A stretch of DNA of 64,000 nt. Origin: Lichenicola cladoniae (GTDB lineage Bacteria > Pseudomonadota > Alphaproteobacteria > Acetobacterales > Acetobacteraceae). Under the pieces are notes generated by a model. It was not told the origin of the DNA. It saw nothing but the letters and a program-made list of their open reading frames with translations, and searched no databases. Of the stretch, positions 35,409 to 45,999 are shown one piece after another; position 1 is the first letter of the stretch; the number at the start of each line of letters is the position of its first letter. Where the stretch lies: NCBI RefSeq assembly GCF_013201075.1, contig NZ_CP053708.1:363001-427000 (forward strand), written 5' to 3'. A program made the position numbers and the translations under genes.

Positions 35409-35820
35409 AAAGCGCCGTATCAGGCTATAAAGCGGACCGTGGCCGGAACGATGGTCGAAGTCGTTTCGGCAACCGTCGGTGCCGGCTGGGCCTGCAACGG
35501 AGCGCGTCGATATCGGTGCGTCCGGCGGCGCGGTTGCGGACGCTCAGGAAGCTGACGGCTCATGTCTTCCATTGCAGGAAAATCTTAGCTGTCTGATCCG
35601 GAGGCGAGCATCGCGTCCAAACGCGACTCGTTCGTGGAGCGCAGCGCGCAGACCTTGATCTGTCCATCCGACCGCAGTGGATTAATAATTGCCGCAATGA
35701 AGGTTGTGCAATAATAAATGACACGATATAACGCCGTTAGTTAGGCGGGTGGAGTGGTCTCGCCAGGTCGATCGACCGGCCGCGCCACCATGTCGCGGCG
35801 TCTCGTTTCGGAAGGCGCTC
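35409..35820. other. Control region upstream of the TonB-dependent receptor
   Basis: 412 bp without a credible gene. The right third (about 35680-35740) is AT-rich and holds the inverted repeat listed separately. The rest shows no recognisable element. Confidence 0.5.
35688..35712. promoter_or_regulatory. Inverted repeat upstream of the TonB receptor
   Basis: ATTGCCGCAA and TTGTGCAAT are near-complementary arms separated by about 6 bases (TGAAGG region) in an AT-rich patch about 110 bp before the receptor start. This placement suits an operator, for example of a metal-responsive regulator; it does not match a classical Fur box well. Confidence 0.35.
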
Positions 35821-38091
35821 ATGTCAATTCTCCGGCTTTGGCGCTTTGCGCTTCTCGTTCTCCTCGTTCCACCGATGGCTGGCGCACATGCCGACGATGC
35901 GTCGTCCGGAGCCAAGCCGACGGCTCTGGTGGACGTCGATGCAGGTCATCACCCATCCCGCTCCGGCCTGGCCCAGGCAGCCGCGTCTCATCGACCGCAA
36001 CAGCCTGCCGACAGCCGCAAGCCGCAAACGGTCACGAAGCGCGCACCGGTTGGACACAGACAGGCCGTCGTGCCGCAGGCGTCCGAGGTGGTCGATGTGA
36101 CCGGCCAGCGTCGCGATCCGGTGGTCGCGGGCGGCGCGCTCGGTAGTCGGCGCGATCTCGACACCCCATTCTCCACCCGCACCGTGACCGCCGCCGAGAT
36201 CCAGGACCGGCAGGTGAAGTCGCTCGCTCGGGTGTTCTCCGAGGACGCGTCCTTCGTTCCCAACGGCAACACCTATTCCTACAATTCCTATTCCGTAACG
36301 GTCCGCGGCGTGCCGCTCGACGATTTTAATGGCTACAAGATCAACGGCGCGCCGTTCTACATGACCACCGTGGAGCTACCGCTTGAATCCTTCGAACAGG
36401 TGCAGCTGCTGAAGGGCGCGTCCGGCTTCCTCTACGGCTTCAATGCACCAGGCGGCCTGATCGATTACGAGACCAAGAAGCCCACCGACCGCACCTTCGT
36501 CGCGGCCGATGTCGGCTACAGTTCGGACTCGGTTGTTTCGCAGCACATCGACCTCGGTGGACGTTTCGCGCGAAGCATGCTCGGCTACCGTGTCAATCTG
36601 GAGCACGAGCAAGGCCGCACCTATAACGGTTCCAATGTCCGCCGCTATTCCGGCTCGATCGGCCTCGACGCCCGCATCGCCCCGTCGCTGCTCTGGACGG
36701 CCGACGCGATCTACCAGGATCGCCGCGTCTATGGCGGCATCCAGGGCATCATCCTGAACCAGAACGGGATCGACTATTCCGGCAGCCGGCTGCCGACCCC
36801 GGTCGGCGGCGATACCAACCTGTCAGCGGTGCCAAGCACCTTTTTCAATTCGGAGGTGCTCTATCTGGCCAGCGGCCTGCGCTGGGACCTGAACGATCAC
36901 TGGACCGGGCGCGTGAACTACAGCCACAGCTACGATTGGCGCCGCTACGGTGGCGAATGGCCACGGCTCGAGAATGAGAGTGGCGATTTCCAGGACTTCC
37001 TGACCGCAAGCCAGGGTGTCGCGATCTACGACCAGGTCACGGCGCTGGTCGAGGGGCATTTCGTGACCGGCCCGTTCCACCATCAGCTTACCTTTGGCGG
37101 TTCCTGGCAGGGGCTGACCCGGTTGACGGCGCGAAACTCCATGAACCAGGCGATCGGCTCCACCGAGAACCTGTACCAGCCGTTGACCACGATCCTGATT
37201 CCGCATGATTTCTCGTTCCCGCAATACCGGAGCCTGCGTTCCGACCAGACGTCCGCCTTCGCCAGCGACACGATCGATTTCGGTCGGAAATGGTCGCTTA
37301 TCGCGGGTGTGCGCTTCACCGATTATCGGCAGATGAACTACGCGGCGGCTGGCGGCCCGGCATCCGTCGATACCGAGACCCCGCTGACCCCGGTCGCCGC
37401 CCTGCTGTTCCATCCCTGGCGCGACACCACGCTCTATGTCTCGTACGTGCAGGCGCTCGAGGATGGCGGCACGGTCGGCGACAGCTACGCCAACGCCTAC
37501 CAGTCCTTGTTGCCGATCCGCAGTGACCAGGTCGAGGTCGGCGCCAAGATCGACCGGCCGGGCTGGTCGGCCTCGGCGGCGCTGTATCGCATCAACCGCG
37601 GCGCGCAGTATGCCGATGCCGCCAACGTCTTCGTATCGAACGGCAACGAGCGTCTGCAAGGCCTCGAGGCGAATAACCGCATCGATCTTCCCTGGGGCTT
37701 CGTGTTCACCAACAGCTTTGGCTGGGAGGAAGCGGTCTACCAGCAGACCGAGGCCGACCTGATCGGAAATCGTGTCGAGGGCGTACCGCGGTTTCAGGAT
37801 TCCGTGCAGCTCACCAACCATGTTCCCTGGGTGAAGAATCTTTCGGCAACTGCGGAAGCCCGTTATGTGGACAGCATCGTCGGTGACTCCCCCAACACCT
37901 TCAACCTGCCGCACTACGTGCTGGTCAACCTTCGTGCGAGCTACACCACGAAGCTCTATGGCAAGACGCTCACCCTGCGCGCCGAAGTCGACAACGTTGC
38001 CAACAAGCATTTTTGGGGATTCCAGGCCTCAGACTATATCTACGTCGGCGAGCCGCGTACCGCTTACCTGAATGCCCGCATCCAGTTCTGA
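35821..38091 (+). CDS. TonB-dependent outer-membrane receptor (siderophore-type)
   Basis: About 756 residues. A signal peptide (LRLWRFALLVLLVPPMAGAH) and a spacer rich in Gln, Pro and His precede the plug domain (VTAAEIQDRQVKSLARVFSE, VTVRGVPLDDFNGYKINGAP, LKGASGFLYGFNAPGGLIDY) and a 22-strand-type barrel that ends in the usual aromatic residue (AYLNARIQF). It should import a ferric siderophore or similar metal complex with TonB-ExbBD energy. The ATG at 35821 is chosen over a frame open to 35749 because GGAAGG stands 6 bases upstream and the signal peptide then sits at the N-terminus. No adjacent sigma/anti-sigma pair is present. Confidence 0.92.
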   Translation: MSILRLWRFALLVLLVPPMAGAHADDASSGAKPTALVDVDAGHHPSRSGLAQAAASHRPQQPADSRKPQTVTKRAPVGHRQAVVPQASEVVDVTGQRRDPVVAGGALGSRRDLDTPFSTRTVTAAEIQDRQVKSLARVFSEDASFVPNGNTYSYNSYSVTVRGVPLDDFNGYKINGAPFYMTTVELPLESFEQVQLLKGASGFLYGFNAPGGLIDYETKKPTDRTFVAADVGYSSDSVVSQHIDLGGRFARSMLGYRVNLEHEQGRTYNGSNVRRYSGSIGLDARIAPSLLWTADAIYQDRRVYGGIQGIILNQNGIDYSGSRLPTPVGGDTNLSAVPSTFFNSEVLYLASGLRWDLNDHWTGRVNYSHSYDWRRYGGEWPRLENESGDFQDFLTASQGVAIYDQVTALVEGHFVTGPFHHQLTFGGSWQGLTRLTARNSMNQAIGSTENLYQPLTTILIPHDFSFPQYRSLRSDQTSAFASDTIDFGRKWSLIAGVRFTDYRQMNYAAAGGPASVDTETPLTPVAALLFHPWRDTTLYVSYVQALEDGGTVGDSYANAYQSLLPIRSDQVEVGAKIDRPGWSASAALYRINRGAQYADAANVFVSNGNERLQGLEANNRIDLPWGFVFTNSFGWEEAVYQQTEADLIGNRVEGVPRFQDSVQLTNHVPWVKNLSATAEARYVDSIVGDSPNTFNLPHYVLVNLRASYTTKLYGKTLTLRAEVDNVANKHFWGFQASDYIYVGEPRTAYLNARIQF

Positions 38092-38108
38092 TGACCGACG
38101 CCGGCCAG

Positions 38109-38135
38109 AGCGATGATTCGTTCCGAATCATCGCT
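38109..38135. terminator. Hairpin between the TonB receptor and arsH
   Basis: AGCGATGATTCG and its exact complement form a 12-bp stem with a 3-base loop, 17 bp beyond the receptor stop and about 80 bp from the convergent arsH stop. No T-run follows on either strand, so the function is likely but not classical. Confidence 0.6.
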
Positions 38136-38214
38136 GGTAGGTGCGCCGGGAATTGCCGGCAAGCGGCCGGTGTCAGCACCTTGATCATGCCACGCAAACC
38201 ATCTGCCGGACTTA

Positions 38215-38922
38215 TCACAGCTTATCGGGCAGTTCGAAAACCGCCTTCCGCTCGCTGTAGCGATCGACCAGGTAGTCGGCCCGGTCGCGCAGCAGCCAGG
38301 TGAAGCGCACCAGTTCCTCCATGACGTCCACTACGCGGTCATAGTTGGCGGAGGGCTTCATGCGTCCGGCCTCGTCGAACTGCTCGTAGGCCCGAGGCAC
38401 GCTGGACTGGTTCGGGATGGTGAACATCCGCATCCAGCGCCCGAGCAGACGCAGCGTGTTCACCGCGTTGAAGGATTGCGAGCCGCCAGACACCTGCATC
38501 ACCGCCAGGGTTCGGCCCTGGGTCGGCCTTTTGGAGCCGATTTCCAGCGGGATCCAGTCGATCTGGTTCTTGAACACGCTGGTGATGGCGCCGTGCCGCT
38601 CCGGACTGCACCACACCTGTCCTTCGGACCAGAGCGACAACGCACGGAGCTCGACAACCTTCGGATGGTCTGCCGGAACGATATCCGTCATCGGCAGGTC
38701 GATCGGGTCGAACACGCGGGTCTCGGCACCAAGCAACTGCAGGATGCGTTCGGCCTCCAATGTCAGCAGCCGGCTGTAGGAGCGCACCCGGAGGGAGCCA
38801 TAGAGCAGCAGGATCCGAGGAGGATGAGACGCCCGGACTCCTGGTTCCAGCCGATCCAGATCCGTCGGCGCGAGCAGATCCGCCTGCAACGCGGGAAGGT
38901 CGGCTGCCGTGCCTATGGTCAT
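38215..38922 (-). CDS. arsH: Arsenical resistance protein ArsH (NADPH-dependent FMN reductase)
   Basis: 235 residues. The flavodoxin-like core has [17 protein letters not shown] (FMN phosphate site), then [49 protein letters not shown], and [20 protein letters not shown], all ArsH-typical. In other bacteria ArsH oxidises trivalent organoarsenicals. It is the last gene of the arsR-C-B-H operon; AAGGAG stands 6 bases before the ATG. Confidence 0.95.
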   Translation of the reverse strand: MTIGTAADLPALQADLLAPTDLDRLEPGVRASHPPRILLLYGSLRVRSYSRLLTLEAERILQLLGAETRVFDPIDLPMTDIVPADHPKVVELRALSLWSEGQVWCSPERHGAITSVFKNQIDWIPLEIGSKRPTQGRTLAVMQVSGGSQSFNAVNTLRLLGRWMRMFTIPNQSSVPRAYEQFDEAGRMKPSANYDRVVDVMEELVRFTWLLRDRADYLVDRYSERKAVFELPDKL

Positions 38923-38961
38923 GACGGTCTCCTTGATGTCGTGTATTTCGTCGTCGCCTAC

Positions 38962-40275
38962 TCAGCCAGCCGAAACGACCGGCAACCAGAATGCCAGCGC
39001 GAGCAGCGTCACGAGCAGCACCGGTGGCGTGATCACGAGGCCGACGCGCATGTACTCGCCCCAGGTGATCCGGACACCCTTGTTGCCCAGCACGTGCAGC
39101 CAGAGCAGCGTCGCCAGGCTGCCGATCGGGGTGAATTTTGGGCCCAGGTCGCAGCCGATGACGTTGGCGTAGGTCATCAACTCGCGCGTTGCCGCAGGAA
39201 GGGCGTGCGCTTGGTCGATAGATATCGCGCCGACCAGCACGCCCGGCATGTTGTTCATGACCGACGACAGGATTGCCGCGCCGAAGCCGGTGCCGACCGC
39301 GGCAACCCACGGACTGTATCCAGCCAGCCAGACCAGCGCAGTGGACAGATAGCCGGTCAGGCCTGCGTTGCGCAGCCCATAGACCACCAGGTACATGCCC
39401 AGGCTGAACAGCACGATCTGCCAGGGTGCGCCGCGCAGCACCTTGGAAATCGGGATTACGCAGCCCCGGCCGACGCGGTACCAGCGCCCAGCCAACGCGA
39501 GCAGCACCAGAGCCGCCGCGCCGGTGAGGGCGGATACGGGAACGCCGAAAGTCGCCAGCACGAAATAGGCGACCAGCAGCAGGGCCAGGAGCGGAAAGGC
39601 TGCCCGGAATACGACCGTGTCGCGTATGGCGGTGGCAGGGAGTTCCAGGCCGGACATTGGATAGCTCCGCGGAAGCTGGCGGCCGTAATAGAGCCAGAGC
39701 ACCGCGAGCGTTGCTGCCAGCGATACGAGATCGACCGGCACCATCGTCGCCGCGTATCGGCCGAAACGGATGCCGAAGAAGTTCGCGCTGACAATGTTGA
39801 CCAGGTTCGATATTACCAGCGGCAGACTCGTGCTGTCGGCGACGAAACCGGTTGCGATGATGAAAGCCAGCGCAGCAGCAGGCGGAAACTCGAGCCGAGC
39901 CAGGATCGCCACCACGATCGGGGTCAGCAACAGGGCTGCACCGTCATTGGCGAACACAGCGGCGATCACCGCGCCGAGGATCACGATCAGCGGGAACAAC
40001 CTGTGTCCGTTGCCGCCGCCCCAGCGGGCGACGTGAAGCGCCGACCAGTGGAAAAACCCTGCCTCGTCCAGCAGCAATGAAATGATGATCAGCGCGACGA
40101 AGGTGAAGGTCGCATCCCACACGATGTGCCAGACGACCGGCACGTCATGGAGATGGATGACGCCGAGAGCGAGTGCCGCGATGGCACCACCCATGGCACT
40201 CCAGCCAATACCGAGGCCACGCGGCTGCCAGATGACGAAGACCAGGGTGACGACGAAGATCAGCAGGGCCAGCAT
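38962..40275 (-). CDS. arsB: Arsenite efflux membrane protein ArsB
   Basis: 437 residues with about 12 membrane helices. ArsB-like segments include [51 protein letters not shown], and [15 protein letters not shown], plus [26 protein letters not shown]. It pumps arsenite or antimonite out by H+ exchange; no ArsA ATPase is encoded in the operon. It lies between arsC (94-bp gap) and arsH (39-bp gap). Confidence 0.95.
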   Translation of the reverse strand: MLALLIFVVTLVFVIWQPRGLGIGWSAMGGAIAALALGVIHLHDVPVVWHIVWDATFTFVALIIISLLLDEAGFFHWSALHVARWGGGNGHRLFPLIVILGAVIAAVFANDGAALLLTPIVVAILARLEFPPAAALAFIIATGFVADSTSLPLVISNLVNIVSANFFGIRFGRYAATMVPVDLVSLAATLAVLWLYYGRQLPRSYPMSGLELPATAIRDTVVFRAAFPLLALLLVAYFVLATFGVPVSALTGAAALVLLALAGRWYRVGRGCVIPISKVLRGAPWQIVLFSLGMYLVVYGLRNAGLTGYLSTALVWLAGYSPWVAAVGTGFGAAILSSVMNNMPGVLVGAISIDQAHALPAATRELMTYANVIGCDLGPKFTPIGSLATLLWLHVLGNKGVRITWGEYMRVGLVITPPVLLVTLLALAFWLPVVSAG

Positions 40276-40369
40276 GAATTCTCAGTCAGGAGGGTGCGCG
40301 GCATTGGCTGCCCTGGAAAAGGACGCCGTCGACCGATTGCTGGAGGAAGCAACGACGTTCGGGCCGGGG

Positions 40370-40801
40370 TCAGGCCACCCGGTGGCCAGCCACGTCCGCG
40401 ACCTGTTCGCCGTCCTCTTTTGCAAAGGCCCCCTGCTGGTCTGGCAGAATGTCGAGAACAACCTCCGATGGACGACACAACTTCACGCCGAGCGGTGTCA
40501 CCACCAGTGGACGGTTGATGAGGATGGGATGCGCCATCATTGCGTCGATGAGCTGCTCGTCGGTGAGGCTTGGATCACCAAGACCCAGCACGGCATAAGG
40601 CGTACCCTTCTCGCGAAGCAGGGTCCTCGGCGTCAGTCCGGCACGCTCGATGAGCTGAAGCAGAAGCACCCGGGACGGCGGTGTCTTCAGGTATTCGATG
40701 ACATGCGGCTCGATGCCCGCGTTGCGGATCATCGCCAGCGTGTTCCGCGACGTGCCGCAGTCCGGGTTGTGATAGATGACGGCGTCCATCTCGGCTCTCA
40801 T
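40370..40801 (-). CDS. arsC: Arsenate reductase ArsC (glutaredoxin-coupled type)
   Basis: About 143 residues. The catalytic Cys lies in VIYHNPDCGTSRNTLAMIRN, followed by TPPSRVLLLQLIERAGL, TPYAVLGL, and the Arg-bearing ILINRPLVVTPLGVKLCRPS. It reduces arsenate to arsenite with glutaredoxin, making the substrate for ArsB. The ATG at 40801 overlaps the arsR stop (ATGA); an ATG at 40789 is an alternative. Confidence 0.95.
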   Translation of the reverse strand: MRAEMDAVIYHNPDCGTSRNTLAMIRNAGIEPHVIEYLKTPPSRVLLLQLIERAGLTPRTLLREKGTPYAVLGLGDPSLTDEQLIDAMMAHPILINRPLVVTPLGVKLCRPSEVVLDILPDQQGAFAKEDGEQVADVAGHRVA

Positions 40802-41151
40802 GGCAGTGTTTTCTCGCCGGAACAGCAGGGGATCAGTTCGGCCACCAGCGGCGCGCACATTTCTGGACGGCTCCCGCAGCAGTCCTCAGCCAGGAACAGC
40901 ATCATCTCGCGCAAGCCCTGCATTTCCGCACGGTAGATAATCGTCCGACTTTGACGTTCTGACCGTAACAGCCCCGCGCGGGCCAAGGTCGCCAGATGCG
41001 CCGACATCGTGTTTTGAGGGATGTCGAGTCGACGTGCGATCTCGCCGGCTGCGAGCCCAACCGGCTCATTGCGCACCAGCAGCCGGAACGTCTCCAGGCG
41101 CGTCGTCTGAGCCAGGGCACCAAGGGCAAGGATCGCCAGTGAACTATCCAT
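40798..41151 (-). CDS. arsR: ArsR-family metalloregulator
   Basis: About 117 residues. A winged helix (LAAGEIARRLDIPQNTMSAHL, ATLARAGLLRSERQSRTIIY) is preceded by LAILALGALAQTTRLETFRLL. The C-terminal tail carries Cys pairs (EDCCG, EMC, PCC), likely arsenite ligands. The usual CVC ligand site in the DNA-binding helix is absent, as in ArsR types that use C-terminal cysteines. It should repress its own operon until As(III) or Sb(III) binds. The ATG at 41151 is used; an ATG at 41187 would add 12 residues including CICK. Confidence 0.92.
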   Translation of the reverse strand: MDSSLAILALGALAQTTRLETFRLLVRNEPVGLAAGEIARRLDIPQNTMSAHLATLARAGLLRSERQSRTIIYRAEMQGLREMMLFLAEDCCGSRPEMCAPLVAELIPCCSGEKTLP

Positions 41152-41323
41152 ATATCCAAGTTTACAGATACATTGAGGCTTGTCCATGGGCTGAGGGATC
41201 GGTCCCCCGCGATCTCTGAGCAGAAGGGGCAGATGTTATCGAACCGGTTGGGCAGTCCGGAGACGTCCAGTTGTGATCAAAAGGACAAACAGTCCTACGT
41301 TCATATGCCTCGATCGGGACGCC

Positions 41324-42538
41324 CTATATCCCGGCGCATAGGTCCAGAGTGTGATGGGCGATCATGCTTTCCTCGTCGGTCGGCACCACCCGGATCTCGA
41401 CCCGGCTGTCGGCCGTGCTGATAATGTCCTTGCCGGCCTCGTTGGCCATGTCGTTCATCTCGGCGCCAAGCCATACCAGTCGTTCGCACACAAGGGCACG
41501 TACCTTCGCCGCGTGTTCGCCGATGCCGCCGGTGAACACGATGCCGTCGACGCCGCCGAGTGTGCTCGCCATCGCCCCGGCTTCGCGGGCGACGTGGTAT
41601 ACGAACAACTCGACCGCCTCCGCCGCCTTCGGGTCGTCGCTGTCGAGCAGGACGCGCATGTCGCTCGATAATCCGGACACGCCGAGCAGGCCGGAGCGGC
41701 GGTCGAGCAAATTCTCGACCTGATCCGCATCCATTCCCTGTTCGCGCAGCAGATACAGGATGGCGCCGGGATCGATGCTGCCGCAGCGTGTGCCCATCAC
41801 CAGCCCGTCTAGCGGCGTGAAGCTCATCGTCGTGTCCTGGCTCTGCCCGTTCGCCATCGCGCACAGGCTGGCGCCGTTGCCGAGATGGGCGACGATCACC
41901 CGGCCTGCCGCGATGCCGGGCGACAACACTCGCAGGCGGCGAGTGATGTATTCGTAGGACAATCCATGAAACCCGTAGCGGCGCAGGCCCAGTGCCTCGA
42001 ACTCGCGTGGCAGCGCGATCCGGGCAGCAACCATCGGCATGGCGTGGTGGAACGCGGTGTCGAAACACGCGACCTGGCTGAGCCCCGGCCGGATCGCCTC
42101 GACTGCGCGGATAGGCGCCAGATTATGCGGCTGGTGCAATGGCGCCAGCGGCACCAGGGCTTCGAGCGACGCCAGCAGGTCGGCCGTCACCAGCGCCGGC
42201 CGGTCATGGTCGCGGCCACCATGCACGACGCGATGACCGACCGCGACCAACCGGTCCGGTCCGAGATGCGCCACGATCCAGTCCAGCAGGAACTGGAGCA
42301 GATCCTCCTGGAACCGGGCGTCGTCGGTCCAGGCCTGTTCCCCCAGCCTGTTCCCCTCGGGATCCGCAGCCCGGAACCTGGGCGCCGTACCGATCCCGTC
42401 GATCTGGCCACGGACTGCGACCATGATATCCGCGTCCACGATCCGGAACAGGGCGAACTTGATGCTGGACGAGCCCGCGTTCAGGGTCAGGATCGCGTCC
42501 GCCGCTGGCGGTGAAGTCGGCCCGGCGGAGTGGCTCAC
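41324..42538 (-). CDS. ackA: Acetate kinase
   Basis: About 404 residues. Signature 1 is [16 protein letters not shown] and signature 2 includes [13 protein letters not shown]. Catalytic segments [25 protein letters not shown], and [14 protein letters not shown] are all present. It makes ATP from acetyl phosphate, the product of the phosphoketolase encoded just upstream. The GTG start at 42538 overlaps the phosphoketolase stop by 4 bp (GTGA), so the two are co-translated. Confidence 0.95.
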   Translation of the reverse strand: MSHSAGPTSPPAADAILTLNAGSSSIKFALFRIVDADIMVAVRGQIDGIGTAPRFRAADPEGNRLGEQAWTDDARFQEDLLQFLLDWIVAHLGPDRLVAVGHRVVHGGRDHDRPALVTADLLASLEALVPLAPLHQPHNLAPIRAVEAIRPGLSQVACFDTAFHHAMPMVAARIALPREFEALGLRRYGFHGLSYEYITRRLRVLSPGIAAGRVIVAHLGNGASLCAMANGQSQDTTMSFTPLDGLVMGTRCGSIDPGAILYLLREQGMDADQVENLLDRRSGLLGVSGLSSDMRVLLDSDDPKAAEAVELFVYHVAREAGAMASTLGGVDGIVFTGGIGEHAAKVRALVCERLVWLGAEMNDMANEAGKDIISTADSRVEIRVVPTDEESMIAHHTLDLCAGI

Positions 42539-44922
42539 GGCGCGCCGGCCTTCCAGCGCCAGCCCAAGACCTCCGGCATGTCGATGCCGTGCGTGGTGAC
42601 GTAGCGCTGGTGCTCGACGAGCTTGTCGCGGATCGCCTGCTTGGCGTAGGCGGCAGCCGGCCCGAGCGACGGCACCCGGTCGATCACGTCCGCCATCAGG
42701 TGGTAGCGGTCGAGCCGGTTTCGCACCGCCATGTCGAACGGGGTGGTGGTGGAGCCTTCCTCGATGAAGCCGTGCACATGCATGTTGGCGTGGTTGGCAC
42801 GACGATAGACCAGCCGGTGGATCAGGGTCGGATAGCCGTGGAACGCGAAGATCACCGGCCGGTCGAGGGTGAACAGCGTATCGAAATCGCTGTCCGACAG
42901 CCCGTGCGGATGCTCCGAGTTCGGCTGCAGCGTCATCAGGTCCACGACATTGACGACGCGTATCTTCAGCTGCGGCAGATGCCGGCGGAGCATGTCCACT
43001 GCCGCCATGGTCTCGAGCGTCGGCACGTCGCCGGCGCACGCCATCACCACGTCCGGCAGCCCGCCGCGATCGTTGCTGGCCCACTCCCAGATGCCGATGC
43101 CGGCGGTGCAGTGGGTGATCGCCGCATCCATGTCGAGCCATTGCAGCTCGGGCTGCTTGCCGGCGACGATGACGTTGATGCGGTCCCAGCTGCGCAGGCA
43201 ATGGTCGGTCACCCAGAGCAGGGTGTTGGCGTCGGGCGGCAGATAGACGCGCGCTACGTCGGCCTTCTTGCTGACCACGTGATCGATGAAGCCCGGATCC
43301 TGGTGGCTGAAGCCGTTATGGTCCTGGCGCCACACATGCGAGGTGAGCAGGTAGTTCAGCGACGCGATCGGCCGGCGCCACGCGATCTCGCGGCTGGTCT
43401 TGAGCCATTTCGCATGCTGGTTGAGCATCGAGTCGACGATGTGGATGAACGCCTCGTAGCACGAGAACAGCCCGTGCCGGCCGGTGAGCAGGTAGCCCTC
43501 GAGCCAGCCCTGGCAGGTGTGCTCGGACAAAATCTCCATCACCCGTCCGTCCGGCGCGAGATGGTCGTCGTCGGGCAGGGTCTCGGTGTTCCAGGCGCGG
43601 TTGGTGACTTCCAGCACCGCGCCCAGCCGGTTCGAGTTGTTCTCGTCCGGCGAGAACACCCGGAAGTTCCGGGCGTCGGCGTTCAGCCGCATGACATCGC
43701 GCAGGAAGTTGCCCATCAGCCGGGTCGCTTCCGCGGTGATCGTGCCCGGCTCGGCGACCGGCGTCGCGTAGCTGGTAAAATTGGGCATGCGCAGTGGGCG
43801 CATCAACAGGCCGCCATTGGCATGCGGGTTGGCGCTCATCCGCTTGTCGCCGTGCGGTGCCAGGGCGGCTATTTCGGGCCGGAGCCGCCCTTCCGGGGTG
43901 AACAGCGTCTCGGGCCTATACGAATGCATCCACGTCTCGAGCAGGCCGAGATGCTCCGGCTTCTCCATGGTGAACGGCACCTGGTGCGAGCGCCACGACC
44001 CCTCGGTCTTGAGGCCGTCGACGGTCTTCGGCCCGGTCCAGCCTTTCGGGCTGCGCAGCACGATCATCGGCCAGCGCGGACGCTCGGTGACGCCGGACCG
44101 GGCGCGCTGCTGGATCGCCGCGATATCGGCGACCACATAATCCAGCGTGCGCGCCATGAGGTCGTGCATCTTCTCCGGGTCGTCGCCCTCGACGAAATAG
44201 GGCACGTAGCCGTAGCCCTCCATCAGGCTGCGCAACTCGTCGTTGCCGATGCGGGCCAGCACGGTCGGGTTGGCGATCTTGTAGCCGTTGAGATGCAGGA
44301 TCGGCAGCACCGCCCCGTCGGTCGCGGCATCGATGAACTTGTTGCCGTGCCACGAGGTGGCCAGCGGGCCGGTCTCGGCCTCACCGTCGCCGACCACGCA
44401 GGCGACCAGCAGGTCCGGGTTGTCGAGCACCGCGCCGAACGAATGCGACAGCGAGTAGCCGAGCTCGCCACCCTCGTGGATCGAGCCGGGCGTATCCGGC
44501 GCGGCGTGGCTGGGGATACCGCCCGGAAAGGAGAACTGCCGGAACAGGCGGCGCATGCCCTCCCTGTCCTGCGACACCTCCGGATAGATTTCGCTGTAGG
44601 TGCCTTCGAGCCAGGTGTTGGCGACCAGCCCGGGCGCGCCATGGCCGGGCCCGGCAACGAAGACGATGTTGAGGTCGCGCTCGCGGATGACCCGGTTCAG
44701 ATGGACGTAGACGAAGTTGAGGCCCGGCGTGGTGCCCCAGTGGCCGAGCAGGCGCGGCTTGACGTGCGATCGGGTAAGCGGCTCGTCCAGCAGTGGGTTG
44801 TCGAGCAGATAGACCTGTCCGACCGACAGGTAGTTAGCGGCATGCCACCAGGCATGCATCAGCGCGAGCTGCTCTCTGGGGATCTGACTATCCATTCCGG
44901 CACCTGCAACAGGATCATTCAT
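42535..44922 (-). CDS. xfp: Phosphoketolase (xylulose 5-phosphate/fructose 6-phosphate type)
   Basis: 795 residues. Hallmarks are [79 protein letters not shown], the thiamine-diphosphate motif [15 protein letters not shown], and later [16 protein letters not shown]. It splits xylulose 5-phosphate or fructose 6-phosphate with phosphate to acetyl phosphate plus an aldose phosphate. With acetate kinase it forms a carbon-efficient route to acetate and ATP, common in acetic acid bacteria. Confidence 0.97.
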   Translation of the reverse strand: MNDPVAGAGMDSQIPREQLALMHAWWHAANYLSVGQVYLLDNPLLDEPLTRSHVKPRLLGHWGTTPGLNFVYVHLNRVIRERDLNIVFVAGPGHGAPGLVANTWLEGTYSEIYPEVSQDREGMRRLFRQFSFPGGIPSHAAPDTPGSIHEGGELGYSLSHSFGAVLDNPDLLVACVVGDGEAETGPLATSWHGNKFIDAATDGAVLPILHLNGYKIANPTVLARIGNDELRSLMEGYGYVPYFVEGDDPEKMHDLMARTLDYVVADIAAIQQRARSGVTERPRWPMIVLRSPKGWTGPKTVDGLKTEGSWRSHQVPFTMEKPEHLGLLETWMHSYRPETLFTPEGRLRPEIAALAPHGDKRMSANPHANGGLLMRPLRMPNFTSYATPVAEPGTITAEATRLMGNFLRDVMRLNADARNFRVFSPDENNSNRLGAVLEVTNRAWNTETLPDDDHLAPDGRVMEILSEHTCQGWLEGYLLTGRHGLFSCYEAFIHIVDSMLNQHAKWLKTSREIAWRRPIASLNYLLTSHVWRQDHNGFSHQDPGFIDHVVSKKADVARVYLPPDANTLLWVTDHCLRSWDRINVIVAGKQPELQWLDMDAAITHCTAGIGIWEWASNDRGGLPDVVMACAGDVPTLETMAAVDMLRRHLPQLKIRVVNVVDLMTLQPNSEHPHGLSDSDFDTLFTLDRPVIFAFHGYPTLIHRLVYRRANHANMHVHGFIEEGSTTTPFDMAVRNRLDRYHLMADVIDRVPSLGPAAAYAKQAIRDKLVEHQRYVTTHGIDMPEVLGWRWKAGAP

Positions 44923-45034
44923 GCTGGTGTTCTATCCCGTCTGGCAGACTGGCCTGTTGATCGAGATCAACAGGCCTCGACTTATCATGCCTACAACGTC
45001 AGGGCGTGCGGATTGCTGAATTTTGCATGACGGA

Positions 45035-45499
45035 TCAGGCCCGCCGTAGCGCAAACCATGCGGCGACCGCGATCCCGGGCAGCAGCGTCACCGCCACCAG
45101 CTCGCCGCCGATACCGGCGGAGAGGCACCAGAGCAGTGCCACCAGCCACCAGCTTTTCCCCGGGCGCGGTCGCAGCAGCACCAGAATGAGTCCCCCCAGG
45201 CAAGGCGCCGACTGCAGCGCAGCATGCATTGCCACCGGCAGCGGCGCCATGACGATGGCGGAGTAGGGCGGCAATCCACTGCCGCCACCGGCCCGAAGCA
45301 GCGTGCTTGCCCAGGTCATGAGCATCCCAAACAGCACGAGCAGCCCGTGTGCAAGGCTGTCGAACAGCACCATCAGCAGCACGAGCAGCAACGGCAGCGC
45401 CAGGATCGACAGGGCGCCGAGCCCGGACAGGAAGGCGACGACGACCGCGACGGGGTGCATACGACTGTCTGATCGAGAAAGACGATCCGGAGCTTCCAT
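45035..45499 (-). CDS. Predicted membrane protein
   Basis: 154 residues with four or five membrane helices (for example VAVVVAFLSGLGALSILALP, LLLVLLMVLFDSLAHGLLVL, and WWLVALLWCLSAGIGGELVA). No family was recognised. The ATG at 45499 has AAGGA close upstream; an ATG at 45460 would remove a polar head of 13 residues. It lies between the phosphoketolase operon and a relic of an immunity-type gene. Confidence 0.6.
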   Translation of the reverse strand: MEAPDRLSRSDSRMHPVAVVVAFLSGLGALSILALPLLLVLLMVLFDSLAHGLLVLFGMLMTWASTLLRAGGGSGLPPYSAIVMAPLPVAMHAALQSAPCLGGLILVLLRPRPGKSWWLVALLWCLSAGIGGELVAVTLLPGIAVAAWFALRRA

Positions 45500-45533
45500 C
45501 TATCCTTGCATGCCGATGCCTATCGCGCCTTTT

Positions 45534-45966
45534 TCAGGAAACCGGGTTGACCCAGACCTTCTTCACCTGGCCCGGTTTCAAACTGACACTTTCAGGGTTG
45601 AACGGCTCGACCTTCTCGAGAAACGCGGTGAAACCGGATGCGATTGCGGTCCGTGACGTTCATGATCAACGAAATAGATGTCGCCGATGGTTGGGCCGGA
45701 TATCGCGATACCGATGTAGTTCCGCCCTCCGCATAGGCAATCGGGAGGATATCGTCGCCGATGTCCTGTCTGAGAAGGTCTCGCTCGTATATCAGGCGAT
45801 CAGCGGTAATGAATGCACTGATCCCGGAATCGATGCTGTCTGAAACCTTGAAAATTCTAGATTCCAGCCTTCCGGCCTCGCGATTCGTGAGAATCTTAAG
45901 TAATCGCCCAATAGGGCATGTGGTAGAAGGGTCTAGATTTACTGATCTCTTTACCTGTACGTAATC
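45534..45966 (-). pseudogene. Frameshifted relic of a SUKH (SMI1/KNR4)-like immunity gene
   Basis: Reading the minus strand gives pieces of one protein in three frames. From about 45966 one frame runs to SGISAFITADRLIYERDLL and DDILPIAYAEGG. Near 45715-45723 the frame must shift to give NYIGIAISGPTIGDIYFVDH. Near 45636-45655 it must shift again to give FTAFLEKVEPF and ends KKVWVNPVS at the stop at 45534. The order (LLPIAY..GG, then a DIYFVDHE-type strand, then a helix with FLEK) is the SMI1/KNR4 pattern of immunity proteins. The original start is also lost: an ATG (45973-45975) is followed at once by TAA. It lies directly downstream of the toxin and immunity genes. Confidence 0.72.
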
Positions 45967-45999
45967 TTTTTACATGACGTGCAGTTATTATCATGAACT

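Noticed and set aside
42511-45030. Plus-strand open frame of 839 codons
   Set aside because: It is antisense to the clear phosphoketolase gene; the protein is His/Arg/Asp/Gln-rich without any family pattern, as expected for a shadow frame in GC-rich DNA.
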